Source: Bacillus salipaludis
GTDB taxonomy: Bacteria; Bacillota; Bacilli; Bacillales_B; DSM-18226
Direction of reading: 5' to 3'
NCBI RefSeq assembly: GCF_004358205.1
Contig: NZ_SMYO01000001.1
Location: 62,001 to 126,000, forward strand
Length of the DNA stretch: 64,000 nucleotides
Position numbers and translations under genes: made by a program. The stretch's first letter is position 1. Every line of letters starts with the position of its first letter. The notes under the pieces were generated by a model. That model saw only the letters and a list, made by a program, of their open reading frames with translations, was not told where the DNA came from and made no database searches. Positions 54,984 through 63,106 of this stretch are shown piece after piece.

Positions 54984-55000
54984 TGCAAGTACCGTGCCAA
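54984..55000 (-). promoter_or_regulatory. Sigma-54 promoter of the hutU2-hutI-M20-hutH operon
   Basis: Reverse strand TTGGCACGGTACTTGCA, identical to the hutU copy 1 promoter. Confidence 0.93.
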
Positions 55001-55118
55001 GTTGGTTGAATTAGGTTAATATTTTGTGAATTTTATTTAAAAACGCTCTATTACACTAAAAATTCAGTTTAGCTTTTGCGATACATTGGTTAGAAAAATG
55101 TATTTCATTCATATAAAC

Positions 55119-55135
55119 CGCAGATGTTTTTTGCA
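55119..55135. promoter_or_regulatory. Activator site A of the hutU copy 2 operon
   Basis: CGCAGATGTTTTTTGCA; centre 129 bp upstream of the -24 GG. Confidence 0.8.
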
Positions 55136-55173
55136 CATTATCGGCTAGGATAATATAAAACATGTATAGTCCT

Positions 55174-55187
55174 TGTAAACGGTTCTA
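55174..55187. promoter_or_regulatory. cre-like site (hutU copy 2 operon)
   Basis: TGTAAACGGTTCTA, 12 of 14 cre positions, between activator sites A and B. Confidence 0.45.
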
Positions 55188-55197
55188 TTCTCTGGTC

Positions 55198-55214
55198 TGC
55201 AGATGAAATTTGCA
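55198..55214. promoter_or_regulatory. Activator site B of the hutU copy 2 operon
   Basis: TGCAGATGAAATTTGCA followed by TGCAGA; centre 79 bp from site A. Confidence 0.8.
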
Positions 55215-55300
55215 TGCAGATTTAACTTTGCTTGCCTTATGGATTTTTCATGTATTCAAGTAGTTCTGTCAAAGTTTTCACAGAAACTCCTGCTTCTTGA

Positions 55301-56002
55301 TTACCCTAGATATGCTTTTTTAACTACATCTTTTTCACGTAGATTTTTGGCCGTATCCTGTAAATGAATTTCTCCATTCTCCAAGATATATCCACGGTCC
55401 GCTACCGATAGGGCCATTGATGCATTCTGTTCAATTAAAAGAATCGTTAATCCTTCTTGCTTAATTTTATTTACCGTTGAAAAAATACTTTTTACGACAA
55501 TAGGCGCCAAGCCCATCGAAGGTTCATCTAATATAAGCAGCTTTGGCTTAGCCATTAGTGCGCGGCCGATGGCCAACATTTGCTGTTCCCCGCCGCTCAA
55601 TGTACCAGCCATTTGCTGGCGCCTCTCTTCCAAACGGGGAAATAATTCATAAATCTTCTCAATTTCCTGATGCAATTCTTTTTTTGATACCTTTCTCGCA
55701 TACGCTCCCATAATTAGGTTATTAACCACCGATAACTTTGGAAAAATCCGCCTGCCCTCCGGTACCATAATAATTCCTTCTTTTACGACTTTGTGTGGAG
55801 CCATCCCATTAATCTCTTTCCCCTCATATTGAATCGAACCTTTTGAAGAAATGACACCGGAAAGCGCATTAACGGTGGTTGTTTTCCCAGCTCCATTTGC
55901 CCCAATTAGGGCCACTGCCTCTCCTTTTTGTACCTCCAGGGAAAGATTTCTTACAGCGTGGATGCTTCCGTAGGACACATTGAGATTATGAATTTGCAGC
56001 AT
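55301..56002 (-). CDS. livF: LIV-type ABC transporter ATPase
   Basis: 233 residues. Walker A GANGAGKT, signature LSGGEQQMLAIGRAL, Walker B LLILDEPSMGLAP, as in LivF. Its ATG lies inside the end of livG (17-base overlap), so translation is coupled. Last gene of the transporter operon; its stop is about 90 bases before activator site B of hutU2. Confidence 0.92.
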   Translation of the reverse strand: MLQIHNLNVSYGSIHAVRNLSLEVQKGEAVALIGANGAGKTTTVNALSGVISSKGSIQYEGKEINGMAPHKVVKEGIIMVPEGRRIFPKLSVVNNLIMGAYARKVSKKELHQEIEKIYELFPRLEERRQQMAGTLSGGEQQMLAIGRALMAKPKLLILDEPSMGLAPIVVKSIFSTVNKIKQEGLTILLIEQNASMALSVADRGYILENGEIHLQDTAKNLREKDVVKKAYLG

Positions 56003-56777
56003 ATTCGTTCTCCCTTTCCACATCTTCTTTACCGATATATGCCTCGATTACCTCAGGATTTGTTATAATCACTTCCGGTACGTCATCGGCAATTTTTTCA
56101 CCGTGATCAAAAACGGCAATTTGATCACAAAGACCCATGACCCAGCCAACATTATGTTCAATCAAGATAACCGTTGTACCATTTTCTCTAATTTTAAAAA
56201 TAAGCTTGCCAATTTCGTCTGTTTCTTCATCGTTCATTCCTGCTGTCGGCTCATCGAGAAGGAGCAGTTTTGGCTTCGAAACCAATGCACGTGCTATTTC
56301 GACCCTCCGCTGATTTCCATAAGAAAGACTGTTAGCGAGCTCATTTTCAAATCCTTTTAAACCAACAAGCTCTAAAATTTTTCGGCTATCTTCCCTAACG
56401 ATCTCTTCTTCATTTTTTGCAGAACGTAAGCCCAAAATGGCAGACCAGAGTCCTGAATGCGTCTTTCCAAACATCCCGACCATAACATTTTCGAGGACAG
56501 TTTCCTCTTTTAACAAACGGATATTCTGAAAAGTGCGGGAAATTCCTAATTTCGCAATTCGAAATGGCTTTAATCCTTGAACCGGTTGATTTTCAAAAAG
56601 AATTTTCCCTTCATTTGGTTTATAGATCCCTGTTAACATGTTAAAAAATGTTGTTTTCCCTGCACCATTCGGACCGATTAGTCCAAAAATTTCTCCTTGC
56701 TTTACCTGAAGACTTACATCGCTTACTGCAACTAAACCACCGAATCGTTTAGTGATTCCTTCTATCTTAAGCAACAT
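55986..56777 (-). CDS. livG: LIV-type ABC transporter ATPase
   Basis: 263 residues. Walker A GPNGAGKT, signature LSYGNQRRVEIARAL, Walker B LLLLDEPTAGMN with the LivG-type AGMND, and the C-terminal VIEAYIG. ATG 56777 (residue 3 of the longer frame) sits behind AAGGGCGGTG. Overlaps livM by 11 bases. Confidence 0.92.
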   Translation of the reverse strand: MLLKIEGITKRFGGLVAVSDVSLQVKQGEIFGLIGPNGAGKTTFFNMLTGIYKPNEGKILFENQPVQGLKPFRIAKLGISRTFQNIRLLKEETVLENVMVGMFGKTHSGLWSAILGLRSAKNEEEIVREDSRKILELVGLKGFENELANSLSYGNQRRVEIARALVSKPKLLLLDEPTAGMNDEETDEIGKLIFKIRENGTTVILIEHNVGWVMGLCDQIAVFDHGEKIADDVPEVIITNPEVIEAYIGKEDVERENEYAANS

Positions 56778-57714
56778 GTTCACCGCCCTTTGCTGATTTC
56801 CTTTTACGAAGAGATTTGACTAATACCTTTTTCGCACCTTGTTTACCAAAAATTCCATTTGGACGGTAACGCATCATTACAACCATCAGCAAGCCATAGA
56901 GCATCATTTTATACATATCGAGATATTTCATATCGATAAAAGTGAATTGGAATAGGCGGAACAACTCAGGTAATAAATAAAGTACACTTACACCAAATAA
57001 TGTGCCACGAATACTGCCTAGGCCACCGATTACCACCATGCTCAAGATTGTCGCGGAAATCGAAAAACCGAAAGAGTCCGAGCTAATGTAAGTAACTTTA
57101 TGAGCAAAGAAAGCACCTGCCGCACCGGCATATGCGCCGCCGATTGCAAACACCAATACCTTGTAATAGGTGGTGTTGATTCCCATTGATTGGGCGACAA
57201 CATCATCTTCACGAATAACCATCCAGGCTCGCCCGATTCGGGACTGAGTCATTTTCCTGACTACATAGATCCCTATCAGCATGACAATCAAAAGAAGTAC
57301 CAAATAACTCACATTCTCAAGCTTCATCCCAAACAGAGAGAGAGTAGGTATCATATCAATCCCGAAAGCCCCACCGGTAATGCTGGCATTTTTAAAAAAG
57401 GACTGGATAATTAAACCCATTCCCAGTGTGGTGATTGCAAGAAAATCTTCACGGACCCTGAGAGATGGTAATCCTAAAATTGCGCTAATAATAAAAGTAA
57501 TTACAATGGCAAAGAGAATCGCTAGCCACGGATTTAAATCAGCTTTCGTAGACAGGATTGCTGAGGAATAGGCACCAATTCCAAAAAAGGCAGCGTGTCC
57601 AAGTGATACTTGACCTGCGTAACCGGTAATCAAATTCAGTCCTAAACCAAGTACGATATAGATAATTAAGAAAACAATAATGTCAACATAATAAGGATTA
57701 AATATTGCATCCAT
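56767..57714 (-). CDS. livM: LIV-type ABC transporter permease
   Basis: 315 residues, eight to nine helices. GLGLNLITGYAGQVSLGHAAFFGIGAY is the LivM N-terminal signature; the EAA-like loop is in REDDVVAQSMGINTTYYK. The C terminus is basic. Start at ATG 57714 behind GTGAGGGTG. Confidence 0.92.
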   Translation of the reverse strand: MDAIFNPYYVDIIVFLIIYIVLGLGLNLITGYAGQVSLGHAAFFGIGAYSSAILSTKADLNPWLAILFAIVITFIISAILGLPSLRVREDFLAITTLGMGLIIQSFFKNASITGGAFGIDMIPTLSLFGMKLENVSYLVLLLIVMLIGIYVVRKMTQSRIGRAWMVIREDDVVAQSMGINTTYYKVLVFAIGGAYAGAAGAFFAHKVTYISSDSFGFSISATILSMVVIGGLGSIRGTLFGVSVLYLLPELFRLFQFTFIDMKYLDMYKMMLYGLLMVVMMRYRPNGIFGKQGAKKVLVKSLRKRKSAKGGEHVA

Positions 57715-57723
57715 CACCCTCAC

Positions 57724-58605
57724 CTACACTTTCTCGACTTTTTTCCCAAACAATCCGGACGGTTTAATTAATAGGATAAAAATTAAAATAACAAAGGCTA
57801 TCGCATCTTTATCAATCACCATTCCAGACAAATATCCATCGCTCATCGTTTCTACCAGGCCAAGGATTAATCCACCGATAATCGTGCCGCCGATGGATCC
57901 TAATCCTCCAAGTACCACAACACAAAATGCTTTTAGACCAGGAATCGAGCCCATGCTTGGAAATAAAGAATTGTAATTTAAAGCAACTAATACACCGGCA
58001 GCTGCTGCAAGAGCAGACCCAAGCATAAACGTCACCGAAACAACACGATTGGAATTTACCCCCATTAAAGATGCTGCGCGCATATCCTGTGCTACTGCTT
58101 GAATTGCTAAGCCCATTTTCGTAAATTTTAAGAAGGCGAATAGAAGTCCGAGTCCAATGACACCGGCTAGGATTATATAAAATTTATAATTCGTAAGCGA
58201 GACTGATTGACTGAGATGATAGATGGTATTGGTTGTCCCTGTTTCTGGAAACGGCTGTGTATCGGAAGAAAAAATAACTTGAAATAAATTCTCGAGAAAG
58301 ATCGCTACACCTACACCGCTAATTAATGTTGTAATTGGGTGCCCACCTCTAAGTGGACGATAAGCGAAGCGTTCAATTGCCATCCCGAGGATTGCGGAAA
58401 CGACCATCGCAAAAATTAAAGCGACCAAAAACGGTAAATGAAGATACATAATTCCAATCATGGCAGCAAAGGCGCCGACCATATAAATAACGCCATGTGC
58501 AAAATGCAATAGTTTCAGTACTCCATACACCATCGTCAAGCCAACAGAGACAAGGATATAGACAAAACCTATTGCAAACCCGTTTACAAGCTGTTGTGCT
58601 AACAT
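57724..58605 (-). CDS. livH: LIV-type ABC transporter permease
   Basis: 293 residues. NGFAIGFVYILVSVGLTMVYGVL at the N terminus and QDMRAASLMGVNSNRVVSVTF for ATPase contact are LivH signatures. ATG 58605 has GAAAGGAATGAGG upstream. Follows livJ after an attenuator-like hairpin. Confidence 0.92.
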   Translation of the reverse strand: MLAQQLVNGFAIGFVYILVSVGLTMVYGVLKLLHFAHGVIYMVGAFAAMIGIMYLHLPFLVALIFAMVVSAILGMAIERFAYRPLRGGHPITTLISGVGVAIFLENLFQVIFSSDTQPFPETGTTNTIYHLSQSVSLTNYKFYIILAGVIGLGLLFAFLKFTKMGLAIQAVAQDMRAASLMGVNSNRVVSVTFMLGSALAAAAGVLVALNYNSLFPSMGSIPGLKAFCVVVLGGLGSIGGTIIGGLILGLVETMSDGYLSGMVIDKDAIAFVILIFILLIKPSGLFGKKVEKV

Positions 58606-58647
58606 TTTTACCTCATTCCTTTCGATTTTTCTTATATCAAAAGCAAA

Positions 58648-58668
58648 GAGGAGACCCAAGGCCTCCTC
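58648..58668 (-). terminator. Attenuator-like hairpin between livJ and livH
   Basis: GAGGAG / CTCCTC stem with an inner GCC..GG pairing and TTTGCTTTT on the reverse strand. Partial termination here would make the binding protein more abundant than the membrane parts. Confidence 0.65.
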
Positions 58669-58692
58669 ATCCCGCTCAAGTCCAAATGAACC

Positions 58693-59844
58693 TTAGTAAT
58701 TCAAAGATTTTACGTATTGGAATTTTCCATCCTTCACTGTCATAAAGATGACCGGTTTTACTACTTCATGTTGGGCATCAAAAGAAATTTTCCCTGAAGT
58801 TCCTTCAAAATCTTTTGTTTCGTTAATTGCTTTAGCTAATTTTTCTCGATCTGTTCCAGCCTTTTTCATGGCTTCTAATATAACTTCCGTTGCATCAAAG
58901 CTTTGGGATGAGAGCATATCTGGTTCACTATCTTTATATTTGTCATGCCATGCCTTAACAAAGTTTTGAACTGCCTCCCTTGTATCTGTTGCAAAGAACG
59001 AGGTAGTAAAGGTTGCACCTTGTGTATTTTCCTTACCCAATTCCAGGAATTTAGGTGAATCAAAACCATCTACTCCTAAAAACTGTGCATTAATCCCTAA
59101 TTCCTTCGATTGTGTAACGATTCCTGCTGCCTCATTATAGTAGCCAACAACATATAAAGCATCTGGTTTCGACTCTTTCACAGCAGTTAAAACAGAGCTA
59201 AAATCTTTATCCCCCATTTTAAATGGTTTCTCAATCACGATATTAGCTCCAAGTTTTTTGGCTTCGGTTTTAAAGGCATTATAGATGGAGATTCCATAAT
59301 CAATATCTACATACATAACGGCAATGTTTTTCTTTTTCAGATCATTAACCGCATAATCAGCCATTGCCTTTCCTTGAACATCTGCCGTGTAAATGACACG
59401 ATTTACATAATGGCCGCCTTTTGTGATATCTGGATGAACTGCATAGGCCACAACCATCGGAACCTTAGCAGATTGAATCTTTGGTGTAACCGTTTTCATC
59501 GGACCGCTGTAACCACCGCCAACGATTCCCGAAACCTTATCACTATTTATCAGCTTCTGTACGGCTTTTAATGCTTCCTCCGGTTTTCCTTGATCATCTT
59601 CCGCAACAAGCTCGACCTTTTTACCATCCACACCGCCATCTTTGTTAAATTGTTCAATGGCAAGTTGTGCGGCATTCCGGCTAAGTGTACCATCTGTTGA
59701 TGTCGGACCTGTCAAAGGACCTACCCAGCCGATTTTAATTGCATCCTTACTTGATGTGGTACCCGACGATTGATTGCTTGCACAGCCTGTTACCAACAAT
59801 GAGATCACTAACAAACCGGAAAGAATAAAACTGCGTTTTTTCAC
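58693..59844 (-). CDS. livJ: LIV-type solute-binding lipoprotein
   Basis: 383 residues. Lipobox VTGC; IKIGWVGPLTGPTSTDGTLS begins the type I periplasmic fold, and VELVAEDDQGKPEEALKAVQKL follows as in LivJ/amide-binding proteins. The ligand cannot be read from sequence; because its promoter shares the activator sites of the hut operons, histidine or urocanate is more likely than leucine. First gene of the operon, sigma-54 promoter at 59904. Confidence 0.9.
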   Translation of the reverse strand: MKKRSFILSGLLVISLLVTGCASNQSSGTTSSKDAIKIGWVGPLTGPTSTDGTLSRNAAQLAIEQFNKDGGVDGKKVELVAEDDQGKPEEALKAVQKLINSDKVSGIVGGGYSGPMKTVTPKIQSAKVPMVVAYAVHPDITKGGHYVNRVIYTADVQGKAMADYAVNDLKKKNIAVMYVDIDYGISIYNAFKTEAKKLGANIVIEKPFKMGDKDFSSVLTAVKESKPDALYVVGYYNEAAGIVTQSKELGINAQFLGVDGFDSPKFLELGKENTQGATFTTSFFATDTREAVQNFVKAWHDKYKDSEPDMLSSQSFDATEVILEAMKKAGTDREKLAKAINETKDFEGTSGKISFDAQHEVVKPVIFMTVKDGKFQYVKSLNY

Positions 59845-59903
59845 TGCACACCACTCACTTTCTTTTAAAAATAAAATCTAGTAAAATTCCTCATTCTATT
59901 TAT

Positions 59904-59919
59904 TGCAAGAAATATGCCA
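59904..59919 (-). promoter_or_regulatory. Sigma-54 promoter of the liv operon
   Basis: Reverse strand TGGCATATTTCTTGCA: GG at -24, GC at -12 (TGGCAY-N5-TTGCA). Confidence 0.88.
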
Positions 59920-60018
59920 TAGTCCTGCCATCTTCTTTACTTTTTCAGAAAAGTGTGAAATTATAGAGGTTGAAATTTTTTTTAATAACCTTTACTTTTA
60001 AAAAATAGTTTAAAAAAA

Positions 60019-60035
60019 CGCAGATATTTTTTGCA
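60019..60035. promoter_or_regulatory. Activator site A of the liv operon
   Basis: CGCAGATATTTTTTGCA; centre 109 bp upstream of the -24 GG, in the gap shared with the activator gene. Confidence 0.8.
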
Positions 60036-60097
60036 ATAACCTAATAAAGCACTAAAGTAATTAAGTTTCCATTCTTGTAAAATCAAACTTTCTATTA

Positions 60098-60114
60098 TGC
60101 AGATGTTTTTTGCA
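60098..60114. promoter_or_regulatory. Activator site B of the liv operon
   Basis: TGCAGATGTTTTTTGCA followed by TGCAGA; centre 79 bp from site A and about 80 bases before the activator start, so it may also give autoregulation. Confidence 0.8.
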
Positions 60115-60185
60115 TGCAGACTGTTTTAACTTTTCCTTATAAATAATATATTCTGAAATGGGTGTGTATAAAGGAGGGCTTTTTA

Positions 60186-61901
60186 ATGAATCCAGCATCA
60201 ATCAGTTCACTGATTAGAAGTTTTGTAGATGGAGTTATTGTTTTAGACGATCATAATGAAATTTTATTTTATGATGTGAAAGATGACCTTCAATTGAATC
60301 TCACGGTTGGGATGGATATCTTTCTTTTTCTGCCATGTAACCAGGAACCTTTAGAAGAGAATCAAATCTTTCAAGTGACCATAAACGAAAAGAAGCTGGC
60401 AATAGAGGTTAAAAAATTCTCAAGTAACGCGGAATATTTGATTTTATGTATAAAAGATACAACTAATCTTTTAACCAATCAGGAAGCTAGGGTATACTGC
60501 CTTGAAAAAATTATAGAATCTCTGAACGAAGGCGTAATGATGAGTGATAGGGATGGGAAGATTGTGCTCTATAACAATGCGCAGGAAAAGTTAGAAGGTT
60601 TGGACAGCAGAGAAATTCTTGGAAAACATCTTTGGGAGGCCTATAATTATAACCCGCAGTATTCAGAGCATAAACATACTTTTAAAACTGGTAAACCTAT
60701 ATTCTCCCGGTATCGAGCACACTCCACGGTTAATGGAGTACCTAAATATGTAAATTATAGTACGTACCCAATCCAACAAGACGGGGAAACGGTCGCTGTA
60801 TTTTCGATTAGTACAAATGAATCCCATCTTAAAAATCAGCTCCATCAAACGATTGAAATGAGAAGGCAAATTGTCAATTCCGACGCCAATGATCGGCCCA
60901 ATAAAAATGGAACAACTTTTGCCTTTAATGATATTAAGGGCAAGAGTATGGCGCTGAAAAACTTAATTCAGGAAGCGGAGAACATTGCAGTCCATAATAC
61001 CGATGTGTTAATCGTTGGGGAAACAGGAACTGGTAAAGAACTATTTGCACAAAGTTTGCATAATCACAGTCCAAGAGCGGAAAGTCCCTTTGTTGCGATA
61101 AACTGTGCTGCTATCCCGGAAACGCTATTAGAAAGTACATTATTTGGAACCGTCAAGGGAGCCTTTACAGGAGCATCAAACCAAATTGGACTTTTTGAAT
61201 ATGCCAAAAACGGCACACTTTTTCTAGATGAAATTAACTCGATGCCCATGACCCTACAATCTAAATTAATTCGTGTTCTTCAGGAGCGATTAGTTCGCAG
61301 GGTTGGGTCCAATGAGGTAACACCTGTAGAATGCACGGTAATTAGTGCCTCCAACGAAGATCCGGAAAAATTAATCGACGACGGCAGGATGCGTCTTGAT
61401 TTGTTTTACAGGCTTGCACACACAAGTCTCTTTATTACTCCACTGCGCGAGCGAACAGAAGATATTCACTTTTTCATTCAGTTTTTCATTGAAAAATATA
61501 AGAGGAAATTTAATAAAGAGGTACCTCATCTCTCAAATGCATTGCATTCGATGTTGCTTCAATATCATTGGCCCGGTAACACAAGGGAATTGGAGCATTT
61601 AATCGAAAATTTAATCATACGAGCCAATGAAAATGATGAGGAGATTGGAACCGACCACCTTCCAGCCTATATGAAGAAAAAAATATTAACAGCACCTTCG
61701 ATAAAAGTAGAAAAGCAAAAAGAGTTAAAAAAGAATCCTTTTAAATCGATTTTTTCGAACTCACAGGAACACTACATCCAAAAGACACTGGACGAAGTGG
61801 ATTGGAATATCTCTAAAGCAGCCAAAACACTTGGAATCACGAGACAAAGCTTACAATATCATATTAAAAAACATGGGCTCGTAAAGCCTAACGGTAATTA
61901 A
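60186..61901 (+). CDS. Sigma-54-dependent activator of the histidine regulon (RocR-like)
   Basis: 571 residues. N-terminal sensor region, PAS domain (about 107-210: IIESLNEGVMMSDRDGKIVL), AAA+ domain with Walker A GETGTGKE (278-285), the sigma-54-contacting GAFTGA (325-330) and Walker B GTLFLDEI (343-350), and a C-terminal Fis-type HTH (WNISKAAKTLGITRQSLQYH). No receiver domain, so it should sense a small molecule. ATG 60186 lies 7 bases after AGGAGGG. Divergent from liv; I infer that it binds the paired dyads before liv and both hutU genes. The inducer could be histidine or urocanate. Confidence 0.9.
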   Translation: MNPASISSLIRSFVDGVIVLDDHNEILFYDVKDDLQLNLTVGMDIFLFLPCNQEPLEENQIFQVTINEKKLAIEVKKFSSNAEYLILCIKDTTNLLTNQEARVYCLEKIIESLNEGVMMSDRDGKIVLYNNAQEKLEGLDSREILGKHLWEAYNYNPQYSEHKHTFKTGKPIFSRYRAHSTVNGVPKYVNYSTYPIQQDGETVAVFSISTNESHLKNQLHQTIEMRRQIVNSDANDRPNKNGTTFAFNDIKGKSMALKNLIQEAENIAVHNTDVLIVGETGTGKELFAQSLHNHSPRAESPFVAINCAAIPETLLESTLFGTVKGAFTGASNQIGLFEYAKNGTLFLDEINSMPMTLQSKLIRVLQERLVRRVGSNEVTPVECTVISASNEDPEKLIDDGRMRLDLFYRLAHTSLFITPLRERTEDIHFFIQFFIEKYKRKFNKEVPHLSNALHSMLLQYHWPGNTRELEHLIENLIIRANENDEEIGTDHLPAYMKKKILTAPSIKVEKQKELKKNPFKSIFSNSQEHYIQKTLDEVDWNISKAAKTLGITRQSLQYHIKKHGLVKPNGN

Positions 61902-61909
61902 AAAATAAG

Positions 61910-61947
61910 TGCCAAGCATATGTGAAAACTTCACATGGTGCCTGGCA
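61910..61947. terminator. Terminator after the sigma-54 activator
   Basis: TGCCA(A)GC...CTGGCA outer stem and ATGTGAA/TTCACAT inner stem, followed by T7. Also serves the convergent Sco gene. Confidence 0.88.
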
Positions 61948-61957
61948 TTTTTTTAGA

Positions 61958-62842
61958 TTATTTATTTTTAGCTACTACTTGAAATAATTCTTCCCTATCT
62001 ATCATGCTCCCGCTAAATTCGTGCGTTAATTCCCCATTAGGGTTAAAAATAAACGTTTTATTGTCATGCATGACAACATTACCATGTTTTTTAAAATGCT
62101 CACCGAGGGTATTGGCTACTTTATTGATTTCACTCATTTTTCCAGTCAACATTTTAAAATAGGTCATGTCAAAGTTCATTTCTTTTGCATGTTCTTTCAT
62201 CGCTTGTGGAGTGTCATTTTCTGGGTCAACAGAGACGGATACGAGCAGAATTTTGTCTGTATCTATCCCCCTTGTTTTAAGGTCTTCTTGTAAATGGTGA
62301 AAATTCGCCAATAATACTGGGCAAGCAGTAGGATCTGCACATTTGACATACGTAAAGGTCAATACCACAGTTTTCCCTAAAAAGTCCTTTTTTGTGATTT
62401 GGTTTCCGTTTTGGTCTTTTAGATTAAAATCTGGCAGGGAGACCTGTTTTGTTACCCTATGGACATTTTCCTTTGTAGCAGCCTCGACTGAAAATTCCTT
62501 TTCCTCTTCAACAGATTTTCCGTTTCTCTCCACTTTTATGGTGGCAATCCAATCCCCATTCATGGCTAAATTACTTAGGCCAATATACTTCCCGTCCTCG
62601 GCTTCCTCAACCGTTACAGGGATTGTTCCATGGTCCATGGTTTTCATATTTAATTCTGCCGTAACATGAGCTCCCTTGACCGGACTTCCCTTTTGATCTG
62701 TAATTTTAATTTGCATCGGAAAGATCTTTCCCTCCGTAAAGGTATTAGGTGTTGAAAGCTTAACTTGAAAGTCTTTTGTTCCCCCGCAACCTGCGATGAT
62801 GATTACCAACAGACTTATCATATAGAACATTACTATTTTCAT
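61958..62842 (-). CDS. Lipoprotein with YtkA-like and Sco1/SenC domains
   Basis: 294 residues. Lipobox IAGC; residues about 27-130 form a YtkA/FixH-like beta domain (GSPVKGAHVTAELNMKTMDHG), then a thioredoxin-fold Sco domain (about 138-294: FNLKDQNGNQITKKDFLGKT). The copper-site cysteines are spaced C-x6-C (KCADPTACP) rather than the usual C-x3-C; the distal His is in MHDNKTFIFN. Sco proteins deliver copper to cytochrome oxidase. The fused N domain is unusual. Confidence 0.82.
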   Translation of the reverse strand: MKIVMFYMISLLVIIIAGCGGTKDFQVKLSTPNTFTEGKIFPMQIKITDQKGSPVKGAHVTAELNMKTMDHGTIPVTVEEAEDGKYIGLSNLAMNGDWIATIKVERNGKSVEEEKEFSVEAATKENVHRVTKQVSLPDFNLKDQNGNQITKKDFLGKTVVLTFTYVKCADPTACPVLLANFHHLQEDLKTRGIDTDKILLVSVSVDPENDTPQAMKEHAKEMNFDMTYFKMLTGKMSEINKVANTLGEHFKKHGNVVMHDNKTFIFNPNGELTHEFSGSMIDREELFQVVAKNK

Positions 62843-63080
62843 GAGACCAGACCTTTCAAAAACTATTTTCCCTTTTTATTCTACATTGATTTTTAACCTC
62901 AAGATTTTATTAATCATGACAAAATTACGAACTTGGACTTTGGTTATAGGCTGAGAAAGTGGAAAGTATTATTACAAAAGGGGAAAATAAATAGACTAAA
63001 GCGGGGAGTATTTTGATAAAACTAGAAAATAACTTCATCAACCTGGAAAATATCCGTTATTATAACTTCCAAAAAAAGAA

Positions 63081-63098
63081 GACCGGAAAATTCCAGCC
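63081..63098 (-). terminator. Terminator after the cyclodeaminase gene
   Basis: GGCTGGAA / TTCCGGTC stem (G-U pairs) with TTCTTTTTTT on the reverse strand. Confidence 0.75.
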
Positions 63099-63106
63099 TC
63101 CACAAT

